Positions 22,670-31,400 of a stretch of 38,327 nt of DNA are shown here, piece after piece. The number at the start of each line of letters is the position of its first letter. Position 1 is the first letter of the stretch. The translations under genes and the position numbers were made by a program. The stretch spans positions 1 through 38,327 of the forward strand of contig NZ_BOMW01000055.1 in the NCBI RefSeq assembly GCF_016862395.1. The letters are read 5' to 3'. The notes beneath the pieces are model-generated. The model saw nothing but the letters and a program-made list of their open reading frames with translations, searched no databases and was not told the origin of the DNA. The DNA comes from Actinoplanes siamensis (GTDB lineage: Bacteria; Actinomycetota; Actinomycetes; Mycobacteriales; Micromonosporaceae).

Positions 22670-23842
22670 TCATTTCCACGAGGAGACGCGGGTGAAGTAC
22701 GACTTGAGGATCGAAGTGATCAGCCAGTAGGTACGAACCACGGTGAAAACCAGCTCCGGCAGGAGCAGAGCCTCGACCAGCATGGCCTTCCACCCGAGGC
22801 TGCGCACCATCACGGCCGGGTAGATCATCCAGAATGCCAGCAACAGCCAGAAGATGGGTCGTTGGGCGAAGCCGACGGTCGCGGCGGAGATCAGCTGTGT
22901 CGATCCCCAGCCCAGGATGTAGGCGGCGCCGGCCAACCCGAGGACCGTGGTGGCGATGGCGTGCCAGGTGAATTTGGTCCAACCGCGACGGCGCAGCGCG
23001 TCCACGGTTCCCCTGGTCCAGCGCTCGCGCTGCTGCAGGAGCTCTCGGAGCGTCGGCATGAGGTCGGTGTAGGCGATGCAGAGCTGGTTGGCCGTCACCT
23101 TCCAGCCGCGTTCCTTGAGCGCCAGCGTGGTCTCGTAGTCCTCGACCAGGTTGCGGTGGTCTTCCCAGAAGACCTGACCGCGGAAATCGATCAGGGACTG
23201 CAGGGCTGCGCCGCGGTAGAAGGACCCGGCGCCGGACATGGTGTGGATGTTGGTGCGGTAGCGGGCGCTGGCCGCTCGGCCGTACTCGATGATCTGCATC
23301 CCGACCAGGTAACGCTGCCAGGGTGTGCGCCACAGACCGGTGCGGCCCAGGCAGGCGGCGCTGACGCCGCCAATCTCGGGGTCGGAGTCGACGACGTTGA
23401 TGGCACGTTCGATGAACTTCGGGTGCAGCTCTGTGTCGGCATCCATGGCCAGGACGTACTTGACCGCGTCGAGACGGCCACCGACCCTCTGCCGCAGCCA
23501 TTCCATGCCGTGGTTGAGGGCGCCCGCCTTCTTGTGCGGGTTGTTGGTGAGGTTGATGACCACCGTCGGCGGCGTCCTGTCCGAGCCGGCGTACCAGGCC
23601 GCGTACTGCTCGGTCTGGTCGGACGAGTTGTTGACGACCACGATGATGAGGTCGGGCCGTCGGCTCTGCCGATGCAGCGACTTGAGCGACAACATGATGC
23701 CGACTTCCTCGTTGCGCGCCGGCACGATGACGACCGTGTCGTAGGTCGGCGGCGGCAGCTTGGTGACAGTCAGGCGGTCGCCGCCCTGGCTATGCGTTAC
23801 CCGAGGCTTCCCATATATCGGCCCACGCATAACAGCGTCCAT
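22670..23842 (-). CDS. Family 2 membrane glycosyltransferase (cellulose/hyaluronan-synthase-like)
   Basis: A 390-residue processive-type beta-glycosyltransferase. The catalytic GT-A domain contains VVIVPARNEEVGIMLSLKSLHRQ, VVNNSSDQT, the DxD motif in LAMDADTELHPKF, LVEDYETTLALKERGW (acceptor/TED-like region) and Q(Q)RERWTRGT, the QxxRW product-binding motif. Three to four membrane helices follow (ATTVLGLAGAAYILGWG, PIFWLLLAFWMIYPAVMV, LVEALLLPELVFTVVRTYWLITSIL). The ATG at 23842 is chosen because GGGGAG lies six bases upstream; the frame extends to 24022 but without family homology. The partner gene downstream encodes a cellulose-type binding module, so the product is likely a beta-linked extracellular glucan or related polymer (inference). 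There is no PilZ domain. Confidence 0.9.
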   Translation of the reverse strand: MDAVMRGPIYGKPRVTHSQGGDRLTVTKLPPPTYDTVVIVPARNEEVGIMLSLKSLHRQSRRPDLIIVVVNNSSDQTEQYAAWYAGSDRTPPTVVINLTNNPHKKAGALNHGMEWLRQRVGGRLDAVKYVLAMDADTELHPKFIERAINVVDSDPEIGGVSAACLGRTGLWRTPWQRYLVGMQIIEYGRAASARYRTNIHTMSGAGSFYRGAALQSLIDFRGQVFWEDHRNLVEDYETTLALKERGWKVTANQLCIAYTDLMPTLRELLQQRERWTRGTVDALRRRGWTKFTWHAIATTVLGLAGAAYILGWGSTQLISAATVGFAQRPIFWLLLAFWMIYPAVMVRSLGWKAMLVEALLLPELVFTVVRTYWLITSILKSYFTRVSSWK

Positions 23843-24247
23843 CACTACTCCCCGTAACAACGGCCGTGCTCGACCGTCCCCGTATGCGATGACGGAAGGT
23901 AGTCGATCATGGTGCGGGGAGAAACCAGCTAAACGGCTGACAGGCGACCTGGCGGGGGCGGCAATCTCCTGCAACAAGGACATTTCGCGCCGTTGAGTGA
24001 AAAGCATCACCGCGCTAGCCATGCGTGCTGGGCAGGGAAAGTCGCCAGGTCCATCGGGCGCCGGGCACCGTTCAAGCCCTCGGCGCTGATACTTCGAGAA
24101 TCGTCTCCATCATTGTCCGTGATGTGACGTTCCGTGAAGATCGTCATCAAGCCCGGACGGCAATGGGCCCGCGGCATCGCAACCCTGCGTAACACGTAAT
24201 CGGCTACCACCGCGGCACCGGCGCGACCGACATCGCCCGCGCCACTC

Positions 24248-24279
24248 GTCAAGCAACAGCCAACCGGCTGCTGCTTGAC
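24248..24279. terminator. 14-bp stem hairpin in the intergenic region
   Basis: GTCAAGCAACAGCC (24248-24261) and GGCTGCTGCTTGAC (24266-24279) pair with one mismatch around AACC. It lies in the 630-bp region 23843-24472 between two leftward genes. No credible gene is seen there; short open frames lack SD or family features. It could terminate transcription from either side or be a relic of a lost element. Confidence 0.4.
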
Positions 24280-24426
24280 GCAGGCCGGCTGGAGGGCCGG
24301 ACCGAGGCGGCGGTCTTCCACCGGAGGTGCTGGTCACGGATGGCTGAGCCTCGTCGCGCGGGCCGCGGCGGGCGCTCTCGCGCGGCGGATGGCGCGGCTG
24401 CTGCCGAGGCGGCGGGTCGCACGACG

Positions 24427-24460
24427 AAGCCCCAGCTCTGCTGATCGACGGCTGGGGCTT
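24427..24460 (-). terminator. Terminator of the small membrane protein gene
   Basis: AAGCCCCAGC (24427-24436) and GCTGGGGCTT (24451-24460) are perfect complements. The hairpin begins 12 bp after the stop of the leftward 66-residue gene. Confidence 0.7.
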
Positions 24461-24472
24461 CCGACGCGGCGC

Positions 24473-24673
24473 CTACGTACCGAGCAGGTGGTGCAGCACC
24501 GGCACGGCGGTGCCCGCCGCGGCGAGCGCGGCCAGCAGGGTGGCCGGCCAGTTGTTCGTCTCCAGATACGTCAGCATGCCGACGATCGTGGCGAAGACCA
24601 GCGCGATCATCAGGATGACGGCCCACCGGATCGGGAAGGGCTCGGGGGTGGGCTGCGGCGACGAGGTCGACAT
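24473..24673 (-). CDS. Small membrane protein of unknown function (66 aa)
   Basis: Starts MSTSSPQPTPEPFPIRW at the ATG at 24673, with AAAGGA seven bases upstream; a longer frame to 24697 lacks an SD. Two hydrophobic segments (AVILMIALVFATIVGMLTYL and ATLLAALAAAGTAVPVLHHLL) flank a short ETNNWP turn, so it is probably a two-helix hairpin in the membrane. It has its own SD and a perfect terminator, which supports a real gene. It is divergent from the large helicase operon, with the 322 bp from here to the helicase GTG (24674-24995) between them. No family is recognised. It could be unrelated, or a membrane component acting with the neighbouring defence-like genes. Confidence 0.75.
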   Translation of the reverse strand: MSTSSPQPTPEPFPIRWAVILMIALVFATIVGMLTYLETNNWPATLLAALAAAGTAVPVLHHLLGT

Positions 24674-24995
24674 CCGGGTGTCCTTTCTGTACCTCACTCC
24701 GGCCGTTCGGCGGGTGCGGTTCTGACTAAGGAACTGCCATGGTTGCCAGTGCCGGCCGGTCCGCCAAGGAGTACAGCGTGACGCTCACGGGACCGGGAGC
24801 GCCACGTCGGCCGAACTTTGTCCTGTCGACCGTTCTTCAGGCTTGTGCGCAGTCCTTCCTCCACAGCGCTGCGCGGACACTCCGGGGACACGAATCCCGG
24901 TTCTGTCACGGAGTTGTACGGACGCGCTGTCCGATGTCGCCCGCCCCAGACGGCATCTGCTGACTAACTTCGAGGCACCGACGATGGAGGCACAC

Positions 24996-27900
24996 GTGGG
25001 CACCGACGAGGCGGCACGGTACGTGAGCGGACTCCTGGTGGGCGACGGAACTCCGCATTCGCCCCGATACCGGCAGTTGCAGGATCTCCAGGAGCTCATC
25101 CCGGATCTGCTCTACCGATGCCGCCTGGTCGACACCATCGAGGGGTGCACCGTGGGGCTGACTCTCTTCCTGCGCCTGCGTGAGCTCGGCGGGGCGCTGT
25201 GGGAGCAGGAGATGCGGATCCTGGAGCGGGTGGCCGCCCTGCAGCATCCGTCGCTGCCCGATCTGCTGGACGGTGGCTACCTGTCCGGCCCGGACGGTGG
25301 CGCCGGCGCCGCGTACATCCGGACGCGGGCCAAAGGCAAGCCCGGCGACGTGGCCCACCTCCAGCAGGCCTTCCGCGATCATCCGGGTGACGCCCTGGTC
25401 AAGTTGTGGATGCTCGCCGACGCGCTGGCGTTGCTGAGCGACGTCCGGATCGCCCACCGCATGCTGTGGCCGGCCAACCTCGACATCGCGTTGGTGGGGG
25501 ACGGGGCGGTCGGAGAGGTCCGCCTGTCCCGGTTCGAGATGGGCGCGCTGATCTCGAACATCTTCGACTCCGGTCACGCCCTCAGCCTCCAGCAAGTGCG
25601 TGATCTCTACCTGCGCCAGCCCGCGGAGAGCCTCATCTACAGCCCGCCGGAGAGGCTCCGGTTTCTCTTCTGCCGCGACGACGGCGAGCTCGGCGGTCCG
25701 GCGGGTGATGTCTTCTCGCTCGGCATGATGGTGACGGAGTGGTTCCTCGGCCCGGCCGACCGCAGTTCGGCGGTCTCCGACTTCGACGATGTGCTGCGCC
25801 GGCAGGCGGCGACCAGGACCATGCTGGAGCGCCGCAGCCACGAGTTGCCGGCCTCGCTGCGTCAGATCCTCTCCGACATGCTGGATCCGCTTCCCTCCGG
25901 CCGGCCGACGCCGCATCAGGTCAGCCAGTACGTGAACGCGGCCTACGGCGACGCGCGCTGGATGGTCGAGGACGATCTCCCGGATCGGGCCTACCTGCTG
26001 GCCTACATGCCCGCGGAGTGCGACAAGACGTTGCTGCGGTGGGGGGACATCGAGGACTCGGCGATGACTCCCGAGGGTCGTGACCAGCTCATCGATCTTA
26101 TCGAACGGGACACCCGGGGCGCTGAGATCCTCCATGCCGCCACCGGCGCGGAGGGTTTCGCGACCGGCGACCCGGAGAAGCTTCGCCGGGCGAAGACCGT
26201 CATCGTCGGCACCACCATCACCTGGTTCGGCGAGGCGCTCTGGGTCCAGGACTACAAGATCCACGAGTACGACGAGATCCTGGTGATCAAGTTCGTCCGG
26301 CACACTGAGGACATCCGCGCCAAGCTCGACGCGATGCGGGTGAAGGCCCTGGCCCAGAAGGTGCCGACGGTTCAGGCCATCTCGATGCCGACCGACGCCG
26401 ACGTGGCGGAGTCGTTGAGCGCCGGGCGCCCGCGCTGGTCGTCGCTGGTCGTGGAGGTGGAGTCCAGTCGCGTCCTGACGGAGGAGGAGGAGAACTACCT
26501 CAAGGCGCTGGACTGGTACCTGCGGTACCAGCGGTCGCTCGTGACGGCCCGCACCTACGCGTACGTCCTGGAGCCCAGCCAGTCACCGAGCCGCCGGGTC
26601 CTGCGCTGGGACGAGACCGCCGACCGCGGCCGTTCGCTCGATGACGCCCTGCAACGCAAGATGGTGCACGACACCCGGCGGCTGAGCATGGCCGACTTCG
26701 TCGCCGAGGGTGGTGACCGGGCCGGAGTCGAGTCCGCGGGCTCGGTCACGGTCGTGCTCGCCGAGACCGCGAACGGCTTCCTCAAGGCGCAGGGCCCGTT
26801 CACCGTGCTCAACACGATCGGCTCCAGCGCGGTCGAGATCGACTCGGAGTATCAGCGCAAACTTCCCGAACGCGGTTGGTTGCGCCTCGCTTCCGATGCC
26901 GGCACGATGCCGCAGATCAACCGGCAGGCCGAGGCCCGGGCCGAACTCGAGACCCAGCGCGCCCTGTTGCGCCAGCTCCGCCGCCCCAAGGCCCGCCCGG
27001 TCCTGGACAAGCAGTGGGACGGCGCCGGAAGCGGCCTCGAGGGCGAAGGCCCGGCGGCCGTCCAGCAGATCCTCAAACAAGGAGCGCTGTTCGCCCTGCA
27101 AGGACCGCCCGGCACGGGCAAGACCGAGGTCACCGCGCAGGCGGTGGCCGAGTACGTGACGGCCAAGCCGCGGGCCCGGGTGCTGCTCTCGGCGCAGTCT
27201 CACGACGCCCTCGACAACCTTGCCGAGCGGGTTCTCGACAAGCTGGGCATGACCTCGTCGGGCGGCCGGCCGGCCCGGTTGGACCGGCTCGCGCTGCGGA
27301 TCGAGCCCGGCCGGGAACGGCACCACGTCGACGAACGGGTGGCCGCGTTCCAGCCACGGCGGGTCGCCGACGGTTTGATCTCGTACAGCACCTCCCGGGC
27401 CCGGCAGTGGCTGGCCACCCGCCGCGCGGAGCGGCCCTGGCTGGCGCCGGTGGTGGAGGACTGGCTCGCGGCGCTGCCCACCAGCCGGCTCGAACTGCGC
27501 CGCCGGGCCCAGACCGCCGCGAACCTCATCTTCGCCACCACCGGCGCGGCCACCTCGCAGAACCTCGCCAGCGACACGGCCGACGAGCCGTTCCACTGGG
27601 TGCTGGTGGAGGAGGCCGCCCGCGCCTGGCCGACGGAGCTGGCCATGCCACTGGTCCGGGGCACCCGCTGGACCCTGATCGGCGATCACCAGCAGATCGG
27701 CGCGTTCTCCAAGGCCGACATCGAGCGGTTCCTGCAGGACTGCAAAGAGCACCCGGATCCGGAGATCAAAGCGATGTACCAGGCCCGGGAAGACTATGCG
27801 CGCGCTTTCAACACCTTCGCCGAGCTGTTCGAGCGCGCGGATTCCACGGCGCCCCGGCTCACCCTGCGGGAGCAGCGGCGGATGATGCCGGAGTTGACGA

Positions 27901-28484
27901 AACTGGTCGGCGAGACCTTCTACCAGGGCAGCGGCGGTCTCCTGCCCTGCCGGGAGGACGGTCCCGCTCCGCTGGCGACCCCGGAATACCTGACCGGCTC
28001 GCGATTGATCTGGATCGACACCGGCGAAGCCGAGCGGGCGACCGGATTCTGGTCGAACGACAACGAGGCCGATCTGTGCGCCCGGATCGTACGCGCGATG
28101 CGCCCCACCCCGAACACGCACGACGGGCCGGACCTCGCGGTGCTGACGCCGTACCGCAAGCAGGCCTCGGTCCTGATGCAGCGCCTCACCGAGCATGCGT
28201 CGCGGGTGTTCACCATCGACGGATTCCAGGGCCGCGAAGCCGACATCGTCGTGGTGTCGCTGGTACGGGACGGGGTCGGCCGGGACGGCACCGCGGTCAG
28301 CAGCGTCGGGCACGTCGCGTCGCCCTCGCGGACCAACGTCATGCTCAGCCGCGCCCGGGACCTGCTCGTCATCGTCGGGCGGTGGGAGATCTACGCCAAG
28401 CATGCCGGCCCGAAGTGGGCGGCGATCGCGGAACGCTTCCGACAGCCGGGTTCCTACGTGCGGGCGGAGCGGGTGCGGCCATGA
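24996..28484 (+). CDS. Pseudokinase-SF1 helicase fusion, Mokosh MkoA-like
   Basis: About 1,162 residues from the GTG at 24996, which has GGAGG five bases upstream; an ATG at 24984 is the alternative. Residues about 25-360 have a protein-kinase fold outline: LQHPSLPDLL, a catalytic-loop position reading IAHRMLWPANLDI (HRDLKPxN without the Asp and Lys), RLSRFEMG where DFG is expected, YSPPER and GDVFSLGMM. It is therefore a probable pseudokinase. A middle region follows. Then a UPF1/DNA2-like SF1 helicase: motif I GPPGTGKT (about 27104-27127), Ia LLSAQSHDALDNL, II VEEAAR, III LIGDHQQIGAF, IV LREQRRMM, V DGFQGREADIVVVSLVR and VI VMLSRARDLLVIVG. It overlaps the next gene (ATGA). Kinase-like plus SF1 helicase beside a PLD protein is the layout of Mokosh type I. 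Confidence 0.88.
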   Translation: MGTDEAARYVSGLLVGDGTPHSPRYRQLQDLQELIPDLLYRCRLVDTIEGCTVGLTLFLRLRELGGALWEQEMRILERVAALQHPSLPDLLDGGYLSGPDGGAGAAYIRTRAKGKPGDVAHLQQAFRDHPGDALVKLWMLADALALLSDVRIAHRMLWPANLDIALVGDGAVGEVRLSRFEMGALISNIFDSGHALSLQQVRDLYLRQPAESLIYSPPERLRFLFCRDDGELGGPAGDVFSLGMMVTEWFLGPADRSSAVSDFDDVLRRQAATRTMLERRSHELPASLRQILSDMLDPLPSGRPTPHQVSQYVNAAYGDARWMVEDDLPDRAYLLAYMPAECDKTLLRWGDIEDSAMTPEGRDQLIDLIERDTRGAEILHAATGAEGFATGDPEKLRRAKTVIVGTTITWFGEALWVQDYKIHEYDEILVIKFVRHTEDIRAKLDAMRVKALAQKVPTVQAISMPTDADVAESLSAGRPRWSSLVVEVESSRVLTEEEENYLKALDWYLRYQRSLVTARTYAYVLEPSQSPSRRVLRWDETADRGRSLDDALQRKMVHDTRRLSMADFVAEGGDRAGVESAGSVTVVLAETANGFLKAQGPFTVLNTIGSSAVEIDSEYQRKLPERGWLRLASDAGTMPQINRQAEARAELETQRALLRQLRRPKARPVLDKQWDGAGSGLEGEGPAAVQQILKQGALFALQGPPGTGKTEVTAQAVAEYVTAKPRARVLLSAQSHDALDNLAERVLDKLGMTSSGGRPARLDRLALRIEPGRERHHVDERVAAFQPRRVADGLISYSTSRARQWLATRRAERPWLAPVVEDWLAALPTSRLELRRRAQTAANLIFATTGAATSQNLASDTADEPFHWVLVEEAARAWPTELAMPLVRGTRWTLIGDHQQIGAFSKADIERFLQDCKEHPDPEIKAMYQAREDYARAFNTFAELFERADSTAPRLTLREQRRMMPELTKLVGETFYQGSGGLLPCREDGPAPLATPEYLTGSRLIWIDTGEAERATGFWSNDNEADLCARIVRAMRPTPNTHDGPDLAVLTPYRKQASVLMQRLTEHASRVFTIDGFQGREADIVVVSLVRDGVGRDGTAVSSVGHVASPSRTNVMLSRARDLLVIVGRWEIYAKHAGPKWAAIAERFRQPGSYVRAERVRP

Positions 28485-31400
28485 TGAGCGGCGAGGTGAC
28501 CGTCTGGGCGCAGGCGGATGTGCTGAAGGTCCGGACGACGATGGTGCTCACCGGTCAGGCCGGCACCCTCGAGACGCTGCTCCTGCGGGCGATCCGGCGG
28601 GCCGCGGACGAGCACGACGACCTGCACGCCGCCGACATCTGCGACGTGTTCGGTCTCGCGCCACGGCTGGTCGAGGACATCCTCGGCGACCTCTGGCGGG
28701 CGGGCCGGATCAGCATCGACCTCGGCACCGACCGCGAAGTGATCAAACTGACCACGGTCGGCCGCGACTATCTCCGGCACCTCGACGACCCGTCCGGCGA
28801 GGGCGGGACGGACAGCGCGGCGACCCGGGCCGGGACCGAGCAGGTCGTCCACGACCTGTTCACCGGCCGGGTCCTTCCGGTGTACCAGTCCTACACCTAT
28901 CCCCGTGACCGCGCTCTGGTGGTGCCCTCGCTGCCGGACGATCCGCGCGCCGCCGACCTGCGTGAGGAGGAACTGGCCGAGGCGGTGACCCACACGCTGC
29001 AGCGTTCCGCACGCGGCAGCGGCCAGGACTCGGGCGGCACGGAGGAGACGCTCGACGTGATGCGGGTCGACGCCGTGTACTTGACGCCGGCTCTTCTGGA
29101 GACCAGCGTCGTGCGCCGCTTCGTCCCGATCAAGGTCCTGGCGGTCGAGGACGCGACCGGCGGCCTGAGCGTGCGCGTCCTCGACGACAAGCTGCCGCTG
29201 CACTTGCGGGAGAGGGCCCGGCTCCGCTTGCACGGCATCATCGCGGATCAGCCCGGCTCGGTGTTCGTGCGGCGTCTGCGGTCCGTCGCGCAGCGGGCCC
29301 CGCTGGCCGAGTTCGACCTCGGGCAGTTGGTGGCGCAGTTCCGCCGGTCGGTGGCGAGCCTGCCGAGTTGTCCGCCGGCCAACCGCCAGCAGGCACACGA
29401 CAAGTCCCGCCGGATGGCGGACGACATCGTCGAGTACGTCAAGTGGGCCGCGCTCAGCGAGATGGACGTCGAGGTCGTCACCGGCGTGGAGCAGCATCGC
29501 GACGCCATCCAGGGCATGCTCCAGCGGGCGGAGCGGCAGGTGGTGATCGCGGTGCCGTGGATCCGGCCGCGAGGTCTCGAACCGATCCGCAACGCCCTGA
29601 TCAAGGCGGTCGAGCGGGGCGTCAACGTGATCCTGCTGTGGGGGATCAGCACGGACACCGACTCGCTCGATCCGACCGTGCTGGCCACGCTCGACGAGAT
29701 TCAGGAGCATGCCCGGCGATCCGGCAACGGCGGTGCGCTGCGGTACAACCGCGAGCGAGGCGCGCGCAGCCACGCCAAGGTCGTCGTCCGTGACGACCTG
29801 GAACTGCTCGTCACCAGCCGCAACTTCCTCAGTGGAAGCGAGCGCGTGGAACTCGGCGCGTTGCTGCGGGTGCCGCTCGACAACCCCAATGAGCCTCCCG
29901 TGGCGTGCGCCGTCATCGAGGACGTGCTGCAGTTCCTCTACAACCACACTCCCGACCCGGCCACGGCCGCCGAACTCATGCGCGTGCGCGGGGCGTTCGG
30001 GGCGCGGCGGGACGAGGCGGTGCTGCCGGAGGTGCTCATGCCGCGCCTGAGCGCGGCGATCCTGCGCGCCGAGGCCCCTCCGGAGCAGGTGGCGGCCTGG
30101 TCCGCCGCATGGCAGGACACGGAACGGGAGATCACGGCGCTGATGAGCAACCGCCGGCCCGAGATCACGATGATCAGCGACGGGCAGCACACCGCGCTGG
30201 TCCGCGAGGCGTTGGAGAGCGCGCAGCACCGGGTGCTGGTGACCTCTGATCAGGTCACCGAGCACGCGCTCACCGCGGAGGTCTGCTCGCTCATCCAGAG
30301 CCGGGCGGCGGCTGATCTGGACATCGGTCTGCGCTATGCGAACGTCCGGGGCGCGACGACCGTCGAGCGCCTCGCGGCCTTGTCGTCGGGTGCCGGGCAG
30401 CGCCCTCCGGACGCCCATCTCGATGTGCGGATGCACGCGAAGGTGGTGGTCAAGGACGACTCCGTGGTCATCGGCTCGTTCAACCACCTGTCGGTGAACG
30501 CCGGGGTACGCGGGCGGCGGGCCACCGGTGAGCTCAGCGTCCGCATAGGATCGGCTCGGGTCGCCCGAACCGTCTGGGCCGAGCTGCTGGGACGAGCGAC
30601 CCGCCGGACGCCGAAGCCGGCGCCGGACGACCCGACACAGGCTCAGCCCGTGGCGCTACCAGGCGTGTCGCCCCAGGCCCTGCTCGAGCAGCTGCGGCCG
30701 GAGGGCGAGCCCGACGTGGATGCCCTGGTGGCGCTGGTCGGCCGACATGGCGCGGACGAGGTGCTGTCGGCCGCCCGTCGCCTGGGCATCGAGGTTACCC
30801 AGCAGGTCTTCGCCGCGGCCACGCTGCCCCGGCTGATCGCCGGCGAAGACCCCGGCGGACCGGGGACCGCCCTGCTGGCCGAGACGTGGCGCAACGGCGC
30901 GTGGGCGTGTGCCGACCTGCTGCGCGGAGCGGTCACCGACCCCGAGGCGCATCCTCGTCCGCCGCTCGCGAGGGCGATGGCCGATCCGGATGCCCGCCTG
31001 TCGGTGGTCCTCGAGATGACGGCCGGCGGCCTGGCCTTCACCACCGAGGAGGCAGAGGCGCTCACCGTGTCGACAGCCGTCGGCCTGTTGCTCGACGAGT
31101 TGTCCGCCCCCGACCTGGCCGGTCTGCTGGTGGAGTGGGATCGCCCGCGGACCGGCGCTGACGACTTCGTGACGGCGGCCCTCACCTACTGGACACGGCA
31201 CGGACCGCTGCCGGCCGAGCTGCCGAGCGAGGCGCTCGCCCTGCGCGCGGCGGCGAAGCTGGATCGGCTGAGGACGAACCTCGCGGCCGCGATCGAGTCG
31301 CTGCGGCGGTACGACAGCCACTCGAACAGCGGCAACGCCCTCCGCGACCACCTGTTCAGCCCGGCCGGCGAGATGTCGGTCCTGCTGGCCGCGTCGGAAG

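Noticed and set aside
24007..24337. Short leftward frames between the GT2 and 66-aa genes
   Set aside because: No SD, no recognisable domain and atypical composition; only the hairpin at 24248-24279 is defensible there.
26876..28480. A very long open frame running through the helicase gene into the PLD gene (would give a ~2,400-residue protein)
   Set aside because: The upstream part is Arg/Gly/Pro-rich out-of-frame sequence over well-conserved helicase motifs; the real start is the ATG at 28481 overlapping the helicase stop.
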